Shown here in pieces: positions 55,159 through 63,747 of a DNA stretch of 64,000 bases. The translations under genes and the position numbers were made by a program. Within the stretch, counting starts at the first letter, position 1. Every line of letters begins with the position of its first letter. Origin of the DNA: Holtermannia corniformis (lineage: Eukaryota; Basidiomycota; Tremellomycetes; Holtermanniales); the NCBI GenBank assembly GCA_001599935.1, contig BCIJ01000040.1:65171-129170 (forward strand). Direction: 5' to 3'. Below the pieces are notes generated by a model that was not told where the DNA came from, did no database searches, and saw only the letters and a program-made list of their open reading frames with translations.

Positions 55159-56805
55159 TTAGTAGGCGTGAGTACACGCCTGGGCTTTGTGGGATGGGTC
55201 GCCACAAAGCGAGCAGACGTGCAGTCTTCGGCAGCTTGTGTTGCTGCAGCCTTTTGAGATGTTGAAACTTGCGCAAAGTGCGGCGTTGTCGCGCGCTCGG
55301 ACGAGATCGTTTCTGGCGTCTCGAGTGGCGTAAACGTGTCCAGAGCCGTCGGCGAGTCGTTCAAGCTTGCACGCGCGCGAGTAGTGTTTGTGCGTGGAGC
55401 CGCAGACCACGCAGGCGCCGACGCGCGTGTCGTCCTGGTCTCGAAAGGACTTTTGGGGTCGCGAGCCGAGCGGAAACCGGTTTGGCGATGGCGCGCGTTT
55501 ACCGTTGTCATTGGCCGGCTTCGGTTGGAGGGGTGGGCGGTAGGTACCTTGGCTTTGGCCCTGGCTTTGGGCCTGGCTCGATCGCACGACGAGCATGTCG
55601 TTGAATCGATTGGCGCGGATCGTGTCGCGCGCATCGTCCCACGTCTCTTGCCACCAGACGCCAGGGTCGGCGCGCTCGGTCCGATCGACGAGATAGTACT
55701 GCTTCCTTTTGAGGTCGTTGTACAGCGCCAGCGCCGGCCACCCACGTCCGCCGTTGAGCGAGCGGTGTTGGAGGACCTCGGTGTAATGCTTTGCCCAGGC
55801 TCTGACCTCGAGCATGGCGTTTGCCTTGCCCCGCGCGGCGGATTTCATGCAGGACAGAAGCATCGTTGCCGCCTCTGAGGTCTCGACGAAGGTGAGCTGG
55901 CAGTCGACCTTGCTTGGATCCGAAAGTTCGTTAGGGTTCAGGGCGAGCACGAGGTCCCTCGCGGCCTGTTTGGCTTCGGTGTGACCGCGTTTGATGCCGT
56001 CTTGGGTGAAGTGCCAGAGCGCGACCAGTTCGCGGCTGCGCACCTTCTTAAGGACCTTGTTGCACGGGAAGATGGTCGTCGTAGACGGCTCAGCGTCTTG
56101 CCGGAAGAGAGGAGCGTCCTCGTCCTCCTCATCGAGCTCGCCGTGCGGGTCGGTGAATAGCGCCAACACCTCGCGCGCACTCATGGGACGTTTGGCCTTG
56201 GGCGCCTTGCCCTTCGCTTGGCGAGGTGACGTGGGAAAGGGCGCACGGGCCTCGCCAGATGGGTCCGCCCGACGAGGGCGGTCGGTCTGCCTGCTTTGCC
56301 AGGCCGGCTCCTCTGCCTCGCCGTCTTCGGCCGACTGGGTTTGGAGCTGTTTGAGCAGGTCTTTGACTTGGTCGAGTGCGGCCGGGTTCATGTTCTGCAG
56401 CAAGCTCTGAATTTGGGGCAGAGCGCCGGCCGCCTTGCTGCCCGACGCCTTCGGTGGTGGGTCCGCGTCCGAGCGGTCCGCGTCGTCATCGCTTCGGTAG
56501 TCGGGTTCGTCTTCCATCCGGTCTTCCGGGTCTTCATCTTGTAGACGCGGATCGAGACGCAGATCCTCGTCTTCAGCGTCGGCGAGTGGATCGGCGGGTG
56601 GATCCTCGACGGCGCGCTGCTTCCCAGCCTTCTTGGACGAGACCTTCTTGCGCGAGCTTGGTCCGGTGAGGGCGGGTGCTGTCTTATCGCGAGCCATAGC
56701 GGCGCGGTCGTGGGCAGCTTCCTCATCCTGTTCTTGCTGAAAGGCTGCCAGGTCGGCGAGCAGCTCAGCCGAAGGTACTGCACGTCCCCTCGTGCCGGAG
56801 GCCAT
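55159..56805 (-). CDS. Gag-like protein of the YR retrotransposon
   Basis: The frame of 549 codons starts MASGTRGRAVPSAELLADLA. The N-third is acidic and Lys-rich (QDEDPEDRMEDEPDY). A middle region (FPCNKVLKKVRSRELVALWH, LTFVETSEAATMLLSCMKSA) is the likely capsid. The C-terminus has Cys/His clusters CVVCGSTHKHYSRAC, CSNTSCRRLHVC and CSLCGDPSHKAQAC, the last a proper CCHC knuckle. It ends CTHAY. An in-frame upstream extension to 56928 runs into the terminal direct repeat and was not used. The intact frame suggests the copy has not decayed. Confidence 0.82.
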   Translation of the reverse strand: MASGTRGRAVPSAELLADLAAFQQEQDEEAAHDRAAMARDKTAPALTGPSSRKKVSSKKAGKQRAVEDPPADPLADAEDEDLRLDPRLQDEDPEDRMEDEPDYRSDDDADRSDADPPPKASGSKAAGALPQIQSLLQNMNPAALDQVKDLLKQLQTQSAEDGEAEEPAWQSRQTDRPRRADPSGEARAPFPTSPRQAKGKAPKAKRPMSAREVLALFTDPHGELDEEDEDAPLFRQDAEPSTTTIFPCNKVLKKVRSRELVALWHFTQDGIKRGHTEAKQAARDLVLALNPNELSDPSKVDCQLTFVETSEAATMLLSCMKSAARGKANAMLEVRAWAKHYTEVLQHRSLNGGRGWPALALYNDLKRKQYYLVDRTERADPGVWWQETWDDARDTIRANRFNDMLVVRSSQAQSQGQSQGTYRPPLQPKPANDNGKRAPSPNRFPLGSRPQKSFRDQDDTRVGACVVCGSTHKHYSRACKLERLADGSGHVYATRDARNDLVRARDNAALCASFNISKGCSNTSCRRLHVCSLCGDPSHKAQACTHAY

Positions 56806-56817
56806 CGCAGATAGATC

Positions 56818-56967
56818 TTCTTGCTGCTGTCGCTGCTGTGGATGCTGTCGAGCAGTGGGAGAAGGACGAGCTGAGGTGTCGCCACTCAGCCAAAGGGTTC
56901 GGCGTCTGCGGCGTTTCACTAACCCCAAGTACCAGCCGCGGCTTCGTTCCTCACCCGCACCAAGTCA
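56818..56967 (+). repeat. 150-bp direct repeat, terminal copy
   Basis: It is identical by eye to 51772-51921 and ends at the junction with the interrupted gypsy LTR (aaactacctac). In the element's orientation it is the 5' terminal repeat, just before Gag. Confidence 0.9.
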
Positions 56968-58352
56968 AACTACCTACAACACGCGCGGCTCTTAAGCCGC
57001 GGCGCGCAGCCCTCATCTGCACAGACCATGGCACGCTGGGCGTCCAGGGTCGTGCTCGAGGCTAAGGTAGCCACTCAACAGAGTGGCGACCTAGCCGAGT
57101 CACGTGCCACGACCATAGTCGTGACAGTCGCCTCCCCCTTCGAGGCTGAGCTCCGCGAAGCCTTGCGTGTAATTCCCGTCGGCGAAAAGGCGTTCTTCGC
57201 CAGGTGCCAAGTAGTGGTTGCGCAGGCCTTTGGGTCACGTGGTGGGGAGGTTTTTCGTGAAACGGACGGACGTTTCAAGTCCGTGGTGATGAAACGGACG
57301 TCTCGACCGGCGAGTGTCCGTGCGTCGCTTTGCGATGCCGCTAAAACGGGTCGTCGCGCCAGGCGGCGTTCGCCTCTTGAACAACCACAATGCCAGCTGC
57401 AGCTGAGGCGTCCGATTCCGAATCCGAGATCTCGACCCTCGCCGGCGATGCGTCTGACGCAGACCCAACTTCGACGTTGCCGGCTTGCGGCGAAGACGAC
57501 TTTTTCGAGGTCGAAGGCGAGACGCGCGGTGCTTTGCGCGCGTGGTATGAGAAGTTCAAGGCGATGAAGGACAAGGGGTTCTCGCGGCGTGGGCGAAAGC
57601 TCTGCAAGCTGGAGGGAATGACGCCCGTTGGAGGGCGTTACCGGTGCGAGACCTGCGTCAAGAAAGACCGGTTGTGTTTCGTCGAGTGCGAGGAGGTTGG
57701 GGTCGAGGGTGATGACCCGTTGTGGAAATTGGTGGGGCAGTGGTACGTGCGCCTGCGAAAAGTAGGTTTTCGCCCGCGCTGATGGTCCCTTTCGTAGCTG
57801 CGTTGGCTGCATGGCGGCTCGGCGTGTATGCAGCCACCGTGCAGTCGAGTCCAAGACGCGGCGAGGTGTGGCCGTCCTTCCCGCCCGTCTGCATGCGTCT
57901 GCGACGACCTCGAACAAGGAGCTTGCCCGGTTCTGGCAAGGTACCCTTGCTCGGAAGATCAAGGATGCGGCGCCGGCTGCCGACGGTTCGGTGCACTTGG
58001 TGTTGTCGCCCGCCGAATTGCAGGCCTTCCGTGCCACCAAGAAGCATGCGAAACATGTGTTCGAGGTGTTGAGCAGTGCCAAGGTGCGGGAATCGAAGCG
58101 TGCGGCGGCGCCGGAGCAGTCTTCGGACATCGAGATGGATCTGTTGGTCTAGTGGGCGGAGATTGGGTTTTCGCCGGGCGGAAAGGTGGTGTTTATAGGG
58201 CGAGAGGTCTGGGTGGGGATTTGGTGTTCGAGGGAATGAAGATGTCTTTTTTGTTTATGTTGTTTCGTTGGAGTGATTGTGTGTATGTCGGTGTGATGTT
58301 TTGATAGTGAAAAGGAAAGGATGGGATAGGGTCATGATGGGTGTTGGATACA
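56967..58352 (-). repeat. Gypsy 3' LTR, inner fragment (inner edge inferred)
   Basis: The outer part (56967-57061) matches 63906-64000. The inner edge is placed at 58352 because gttggataca (plus strand) gives tgtatcc as the LTR start on the minus strand, directly followed at higher coordinates by a pyrimidine-rich tract. The whole LTR would then be about 1.5 kb. The missing part of the 5' LTR beyond the window is needed to confirm this. Confidence 0.6.
57390..58152 (+). CDS. Antisense gene in the gypsy LTR region, zinc-cluster-like
   Basis: The first exon (57390-57742) starts MPAAAEASDSESEISTLAGD. A 54-bp intron (57743-57796, gtacgt donor, ctgat branch, cgtag acceptor) joins it in frame to an exon ending DIEMDLLV at 58152, about 236 aa in all. 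RCETCVKKDRLC in exon 1 and, across the splice, CVGCMAARRVC each have the C-x2-C-x6-C spacing of half a fungal Zn2Cys6 cluster, here with a linker of about 22 residues (usually 5-12). The C-terminal part has ELARFWQGTLARKIK and RATKKHAKHVFEVLSS helices. The gene runs opposite to the gypsy element. A DNA-binding role is inferred from the spacing only. Confidence 0.6.
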
Positions 58353-58490
58353 GATAGTTTTTTCTTCGGACGGGGCTGACGTTTTTCTTTTTGACGGAGT
58401 TGACTTTTTCTTTTGACGGAGTTGACTTTTTCTTTTGACGGAGGTGGTGTTTTCTTTTGATGGAGTCGGCTTTTTATTTTTAACAGAAGT
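58353..58490 (-). repeat. Polypurine-tract region with tandem repeats
   Basis: On the plus strand, about five imperfect copies of a 22-bp unit with core gttgactttttctttt follow one another (58378-58490), so the minus strand is purine-rich just upstream of the inferred 3' LTR. The tract nearest the LTR, ttttttcttc at 58358-58367, is the best candidate primer site for plus-strand synthesis. Confidence 0.55.
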
Positions 58491-58671
58491 GGTGGCTTCG
58501 TGGGTGAACGTTTTCTGTACGGTTGGCGAAAGGCTGGTTTTCGGAGGCGGATGGTGGTGTTTTTGTTGTTCGTAATTGGGACGTGTGTGATATTGAGTAA
58601 GTTGGTGCTTGTGGGTATTAGGGTTGTCGATTATAATGGCGAGTGTTGTTCGGCGGAAAGTGGGTTTTCGT
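58491..58671. other. Gypsy 3' untranslated stretch
   Basis: This lies between the tandem tract and the Gag-Pol stop. It is T/G-rich on the plus strand (A/C-rich in the element's orientation). A plus frame (58500-58763) shows no resemblance to known proteins. Confidence 0.4.
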
Positions 58672-61600
58672 CTAGTGCAAGGTTTTGTTTCGGTGTGCGG
58701 TGTACGTGGGCGGGCCAGCCGCTTCGGGATTACGGGTGTGGAATTTCGACAGGAGTGATTTGAGGTGTGCGATACCCGAATACGGTTCCCACGAGTTCTC
58801 GGTGTCGTCGTAGCCGGTCCATTTGATGAGGTAATGATAGGCGCGGCCTATTTTTTCACTGGCGAGGATGTCTTCGACGTCGTAGCGTTGTTCGGTGTCT
58901 TGAGGTGGGAGGGTGATCGTCTGGGGAGGGGGTTTTGGTCGAGCAGGGTTGGTGTCGGGAATGTACTTGGAGAGTAGGGAGACGTGGAAAACGTTGTGGA
59001 TACGGAGATCTGCGGGTAGGGAAAGGCGGTATGCAAGGTGTGGAGTGGAACCCACGCCTTCGATGACGGAGAAAGGACCGTAATGACGGTCGTCAAGCTT
59101 CTTCGAAGGTCGATTGGATTTGATGTTGGTCGCTTTAAGCATGACTAGGTCCCCGGGAGCGAAGGATGGGGTCGGTTGTCTGTGTTTATTGTACGCTTTG
59201 GAGTAGGTTTCGTTTGTCGATTTGATTTGTTCTTGAAGGAAGGTGTGCACCTCCGCCAACTCACTCGCCATGTCGAAAACGGCGGGTACGAACGGCGGAA
59301 GTGTAGTTTTCGATGTGGCGAAGGAGGCCTTAGGATCGAACCCCTTGTTCGCGAGGAACGGTGATACGCCGGTAGCAGAGTGGTTTGAGTTATTATAACA
59401 GAACTCGGCGATCGGTAAGAGGTCGCACCAGTCGGATTGGGTGTAGTTCGAGTAACTGCGGATGTACTGTTCGAGCCATTGGTTTACGATCTCGGTTTGG
59501 CCATCGGATTGTGGGTGAAATGCTGTGCTGAAGTTGCGTGCGAAACCCAGGGTTTCGCCGAGTGAATCCCAGAACTTCGATGTATAAACCGAGCCACGAT
59601 CCGACACTATCGAGTCGGGTAAACCATGCTTTGAGAAGACGTGCTTGATGAATAGTTTGGCCATTTCCGGAGCAGTCATAGTCGTGTGGGTGGGTATGAA
59701 GATCGCCATCTTCGTCAGGCGATCCACTACCACCAGGATGGCGTCATGTGTGTCGGAGAGAGGTAGTTGAACGATCATGTCGGTGGAGAGGGAAGACCAG
59801 GGTTTCGTAGGGATGGGGAGGGGTTTGAGATAGCCGAAGGGTCTGGTGCGGGCCACTTTGGTGCGCTGACAAGTTACGCAGGCGGAAACATGCTTTTCGA
59901 CATCGGGAAAGAGGCCTTCCCATACGAAGTTCCGCCTCACGTTTGCAAATGTGCGCTTGATGCCAGGATGGCCTGCGACCATTGATTCGTGGTTGTCGAG
60001 CAGGATGTCGAGACGTAGTTGTTGGTCCGGAGGAACGTAAACAGCGCCTTGTCGCGTCTTGAGTATGCCGTCGGTGTCCTTGAGGAATGGTTTGGCGGGT
60101 GGTTTGTTTCCCTGCGCGAGCCATGACTTGGTCGCGTTGCGGATCCTGTTCAACAAAGTTCCGGTTGGCCCGGATATAGCGACGAGGTTAACAAAAATTG
60201 TCCGGTCGAGAAGTGGTCGTTCGTTGTGTGGGTTGAGGTCGGCGGAAAGTGAAGTTCCGCCGTCCGAAGGTCTGTAGTCCGGTCGGCGCGATAGCGCATC
60301 CGGTTTCGTGGAGTCGCGCCCCGCGCGGTAGCGTATAATAAAATCGTACTCAGCCAGGATTTCCGCCCAGCGGGCCTGGCGTCGGGTGAGCTGTTTGACG
60401 GTGGTGAAAAGTTCGAGACTGCGATGATCCGTCAACACCTCGATCGTGTGGCGAAGGCCTTCCAGGTACTGTCGCCACTCGCGGAATGCGGCCACAATTG
60501 CGAGCAGTTCCTTTTCGTGTACCGGATAGTTCAGCTCGGCGGGGGACATTTTGCGTGATAGGAAAGCGATGGGGCGGAACAGGCCATCAGAGCTTTTCTG
60601 CGACAGAATCGCTCCAATGGCGTAGTCGGAGGCGTCCGTTTCGATGCAAGTTTCGTCGTCAGGCGAGTAGTGGCGTAGCACTGGCGCGCTTGTGAAGGCG
60701 AAACGCAGCTTTTCGAACGCCGTTTGGCAGTCTTCGGTCCACTCGAACACTGTTCCCTTTTTTGTAAGAGCGTGTAGCGGAACCGCAATCGCCGCGTAGT
60801 TACGAATGAACCTGCGGTAGAAGTTGGCGAAGCCAAGGAAAGCCTGCACTTCCTTGACTCTGGTTGGCGTTGGCCAGTCGAGTACCGCCTGGACTTTGGC
60901 GGAGTCCATCGTGACGCCACTTGGTGACACCACGAATCCAAGAAACTCGACTTTGCGGCAGTGAAAGAAACACTTCTCATGTTTTGCGAAAAGCTTGTTT
61001 GCGCGTAGACGGCGAAGTACTTCTTCGACGTGTCGAGTGTGTGTGCTTTCGTCATCGGAGAAGATCAATATGTCGTCGAGGTAGATGATCACGTAGTCAT
61101 CCAGTAAGTCTCTGAATACGTGGTTCATGAAGTGTTGAAACGAAGCTGGAGCGTTGGTCAAGCCGAATGGCATGACGCGATACTCGAACAGCCCGTAGCG
61201 CGTGCGAAAAGCGGTTTTCCACTCGTCGCCTTGCGCAATGCGAAGTAGGTTGTAAGCTCCGCGGAGATCAATCTTCGTGTAGATCTTCGCAGTGCGTAGT
61301 CGGTCGATGAGATCTCCGATAAGCGGTAGCGGATATCGGTTTTTAATGGTGATGGCATTTAGGTTTCGGTAGTCGACGCAGAGCCGGAGGGACCCATCTT
61401 TCTTCTTGACGAATAGTATGGGCGCGCCGGCTGGGGATTCTGATGGGCGGATGAACCCCTTTGCCAGGTTCGAAGCCAGGTACTCCTTCAGGGCGTTCAT
61501 CTCGACGTCGGACAGCGAATACAAAGCTCCGTACCCAGGTACCTCCCCCTCCTTCAGTTGAATCGCGTGATCAAACCTGCGGTGGGGGGGGAGTTCGTTG

Positions 61601-63705
61601 GCTTCTGCTTCTGAAAAGACGTCGAGGAATTGGTGGTAACGTACTGGGACCACCTGTTCGGCTGAGGGGGGCTCGACTACCACGCTCTTGGCGTAGACAA
61701 CGCCGACCGGATCGTCGGGGTCGCGTTGGTCGAAGGCGCCAGGGCTGATCACGGAGACTGTGCACACGGTGTCGTTGGCCGACGAGGCGGCGGGCGAAAC
61801 CGTGGTTTTCGCCGTGTGCGGGTCAACCCTGCGGTCGAGTAGTTTCATGTTGTCCCAATCGAACCGTGGCTTGACAGCTCGGAAGAATGGGACACCCAGT
61901 ATGACTGGGCCAACTTGCGCCGGTGTAAACGCAACCAGGAAACGACCCGTGTACGGGGCGTAGCCGTGGCCGATGTTCAGCGTGAGCCAAACTTCCTGGG
62001 TGAGTTCGCGAACCGAGTTGTCGGCAAGCTGGACGCGCGTAGGTCGCGTCTTGGTGATGGGAATGACCCCAAGCTGATTGAGCAGCTCGAGGTTGACGAG
62101 GTTCCGGCTTGCGCCGGTGTCGAGGAGGGTGGGGATTTCCAACGACGGCTGGTTGTCGCACGTTGTCGAAATGATAATGAGCGAGTCCGAAACGGTGGAC
62201 GCCGCATGGAAGTGGGCGGTTGGCGAAGAGGGGGTTTCCGCCGGTGTAGGGTCTGTATCCGAGTCAATTTCGGATATACGAGCCGATGCCACTGTGGCTG
62301 CCGCCTTCTTTGCAAGCGCGCACGCGGTGACCTTGTGGTCGGCGGCGCCGCAGAAGATGCAGAGTCCCTTGTCGACCCGGCGTTGGTACTCTTCCTTGGT
62401 CAGCTTGCCATTCGCCTGTCTAATCTGACGGCCATTCTCCCACGCCGACCTATCCTCCGAGTGCGGGGACTCTTTGGATTTGCCGGCGGAGGTTGGCTTT
62501 TCGCTGGCGGACTTGGGCTTGCTGCCAAGGGGAGTCTTGTTTCGCGCGGCGGTGGTTGCCCGGGCGCGGCGTTTGTTGTCCAGCCGGATGGTGTAGTCGG
62601 CCAGATCGAGAAGGCGAGGGATGGGTTCGACACGTTCTGCAAGCTTCTCCTGGATTTCTTCCGATAATCCCTTCTTAAAAACCTGTAGAAGCGTCGATTC
62701 CGCCCAGTTTAATGGGACGGCGTGGGTTTCAAACTGAAGCCAGTATTCGGCGACGGTGCCAGTTTGTTTGAGCGAAAGTAGGGCTTCCGCCAGCGTTTCC
62801 AGGCGATCGGGGTCGCCGAAGAGCTGGGTTAGCCCGTCTTTGAACGCCGCGTAGTTGCGCGTCAGCGCACTACCTCGGAGTTCATGGTTTTCGAACCAGT
62901 TGCGCGCTGGTCCCTTGAGGTAAGACGAAGCCCAGTCTACCTTTAGATCGTCCGTGGGGAAGGAACTGGGCTGGAGCCGCGTGAATCGGTCGATTTCGTA
63001 GATGAAATCGCGCAACTTCTTGTTGTCGCCGAAGAACGGCGTCGGTTCACGTGGCTTCGGGTCCCGATGGTGCATAGCCGGGGGCGCGGGGGCCCGACCG
63101 TGTGACGCAAACTCGGGGAATGCTGTCGGAACCTCGCTTTTCGCCCGTGAGGGTGCTGCGGGTTCTGGCGAGGGTGATGCCTCGAAAGGCGAGTGTTTCC
63201 ACGCCGGTTGGTACGTGTCCGGCGCCTGGGGTGTCGGGTCTCTTGCTGAGAAACCCCGGTTGAGGTAGGTTGGGTAAGTCGGTGCAGCCGACTGACTGAG
63301 GAGTTTCGCCATCATGGATTTCATCTCCATGACGGACTCGGCAAGTTTCGCCTGGTTCTCACCAAGCTGCGCCACATGAGAGCGGAGTTCAGCATTGGTG
63401 ACCTTGCTAGGTAGCTTGGCGATAGGGGGTAGTGCGGGCGACGCTTGCGGGCGTGGCGAGGGGGTTGGCGTCGTAGCGTCCTCTTCCTCCTCGCCCTGTT
63501 CGTCTTCATCGTCGCTTAATGGGAAAGTGAAACCCATTGCTCGCATCTTTCCTTCGAGCTGACGACGTCGGCGGTCTGTGCGCCGCTCTTTTTCGGCCAC
63601 GGCTTCTTCGCGAGCCGTGACCTCCTTGTCCCAAGTGGAGACCGCCTCTGCGGTCTTCCGATTCGCGACGTGCGGTGAGGGAACATTTTCCTCGTCACTG
63701 CTCAT
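58672..63705 (-). CDS. Gypsy chromovirus Gag-Pol polyprotein with chromodomain
   Basis: A single uninterrupted frame of 1677 codons starts MSSDEENVPSPHVANRKTAE. In order: a coiled acidic N-part; Gag capsid (LKVDWASSYLKGPARNWFEN, FKDGLTQLFGDPDRLETLAE, about residues 250-340); one CCHC knuckle CIFCGAADHKVTAC (about 450); protease TLLDTGASRNLVN; RT with LRLCVDYRNLNAIT, KIDLRGAYNLLRI and IIYLDDILIFSDDE; RNase H (CIETDASDYAIGAIL, TDHRSLELF); integrase zinc domain (HESMVAGHPGIKRTF ... CVTCQRTK) and core (DSIVSDRGSVYTSKFWDSLG, AFHPQSDGQTEIVN); and a C-terminal chromodomain (VEDILASEKIGRAYHYLIKW, ENSWEPYSGI). All catalytic residues are present. Gag and Pol share one frame, as in Tf1/sushi elements. 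Chromodomains target integration to marked chromatin. Confidence 0.95.
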   Translation of the reverse strand: MSSDEENVPSPHVANRKTAEAVSTWDKEVTAREEAVAEKERRTDRRRRQLEGKMRAMGFTFPLSDDEDEQGEEEEDATTPTPSPRPQASPALPPIAKLPSKVTNAELRSHVAQLGENQAKLAESVMEMKSMMAKLLSQSAAPTYPTYLNRGFSARDPTPQAPDTYQPAWKHSPFEASPSPEPAAPSRAKSEVPTAFPEFASHGRAPAPPAMHHRDPKPREPTPFFGDNKKLRDFIYEIDRFTRLQPSSFPTDDLKVDWASSYLKGPARNWFENHELRGSALTRNYAAFKDGLTQLFGDPDRLETLAEALLSLKQTGTVAEYWLQFETHAVPLNWAESTLLQVFKKGLSEEIQEKLAERVEPIPRLLDLADYTIRLDNKRRARATTAARNKTPLGSKPKSASEKPTSAGKSKESPHSEDRSAWENGRQIRQANGKLTKEEYQRRVDKGLCIFCGAADHKVTACALAKKAAATVASARISEIDSDTDPTPAETPSSPTAHFHAASTVSDSLIIISTTCDNQPSLEIPTLLDTGASRNLVNLELLNQLGVIPITKTRPTRVQLADNSVRELTQEVWLTLNIGHGYAPYTGRFLVAFTPAQVGPVILGVPFFRAVKPRFDWDNMKLLDRRVDPHTAKTTVSPAASSANDTVCTVSVISPGAFDQRDPDDPVGVVYAKSVVVEPPSAEQVVPVRYHQFLDVFSEAEANELPPHRRFDHAIQLKEGEVPGYGALYSLSDVEMNALKEYLASNLAKGFIRPSESPAGAPILFVKKKDGSLRLCVDYRNLNAITIKNRYPLPLIGDLIDRLRTAKIYTKIDLRGAYNLLRIAQGDEWKTAFRTRYGLFEYRVMPFGLTNAPASFQHFMNHVFRDLLDDYVIIYLDDILIFSDDESTHTRHVEEVLRRLRANKLFAKHEKCFFHCRKVEFLGFVVSPSGVTMDSAKVQAVLDWPTPTRVKEVQAFLGFANFYRRFIRNYAAIAVPLHALTKKGTVFEWTEDCQTAFEKLRFAFTSAPVLRHYSPDDETCIETDASDYAIGAILSQKSSDGLFRPIAFLSRKMSPAELNYPVHEKELLAIVAAFREWRQYLEGLRHTIEVLTDHRSLELFTTVKQLTRRQARWAEILAEYDFIIRYRAGRDSTKPDALSRRPDYRPSDGGTSLSADLNPHNERPLLDRTIFVNLVAISGPTGTLLNRIRNATKSWLAQGNKPPAKPFLKDTDGILKTRQGAVYVPPDQQLRLDILLDNHESMVAGHPGIKRTFANVRRNFVWEGLFPDVEKHVSACVTCQRTKVARTRPFGYLKPLPIPTKPWSSLSTDMIVQLPLSDTHDAILVVVDRLTKMAIFIPTHTTMTAPEMAKLFIKHVFSKHGLPDSIVSDRGSVYTSKFWDSLGETLGFARNFSTAFHPQSDGQTEIVNQWLEQYIRSYSNYTQSDWCDLLPIAEFCYNNSNHSATGVSPFLANKGFDPKASFATSKTTLPPFVPAVFDMASELAEVHTFLQEQIKSTNETYSKAYNKHRQPTPSFAPGDLVMLKATNIKSNRPSKKLDDRHYGPFSVIEGVGSTPHLAYRLSLPADLRIHNVFHVSLLSKYIPDTNPARPKPPPQTITLPPQDTEQRYDVEDILASEKIGRAYHYLIKWTGYDDTENSWEPYSGIAHLKSLLSKFHTRNPEAAGPPTYTAHRNKTLH

Positions 63706-63732
63706 GGCGAATTACGATCCGGGAGCTCTTCG

Positions 63733-63745
63733 ATAGTCTGAATAT
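63733..63745 (-). promoter_or_regulatory. Self-complementary primer-binding site of the gypsy element
   Basis: The plus strand reads atagtctgaatat, two bases from the LTR edge at 63748. It is the exact reverse complement of atattcagactat in the LTR (63888-63900), and four more bases (gaag) pair after one mismatch. The element's RNA could therefore prime itself, as in Tf1. The site and spacing are seen; the mechanism is inferred. Confidence 0.7.
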
Positions 63746-63747
63746 AC

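Larger units (their letters stand above)
51369..56983 (-). mobile_element. Tyrosine-recombinase retrotransposon (DIRS order, PAT/Ngaro-like)
   Basis: The element sits inside the gypsy LTR, read on the minus strand in the order Gag, RT/RNase H, tyrosine recombinase. It has no integrase and no long terminal repeats in the LTR sense. Instead, a 150-bp perfect direct repeat lies near one end (56818-56967) and internally near the other (51772-51921), with smaller repeats at 51369-51390/51992-52013 and 51447-51477/51944-51974. This fits the split direct repeats of PAT and Ngaro elements. A 17-bp stretch of target, aaactacctacaacacg, is present on both sides (51353-51369 and 56967-56983). Confidence 0.82.

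Noticed and set aside
55159..56928. Gag start upstream at 56928
   Set aside because: The extension would be translated from the 150-bp terminal repeat (Arg/Gln-rich, low complexity); the ATG at 56805 after the repeat is the simpler start.
51771..56968. The 150-bp repeats as LTRs of a standard LTR retrotransposon
   Set aside because: One copy is internal rather than terminal, there is no TG...CA boundary, and the element encodes a tyrosine recombinase instead of an integrase.
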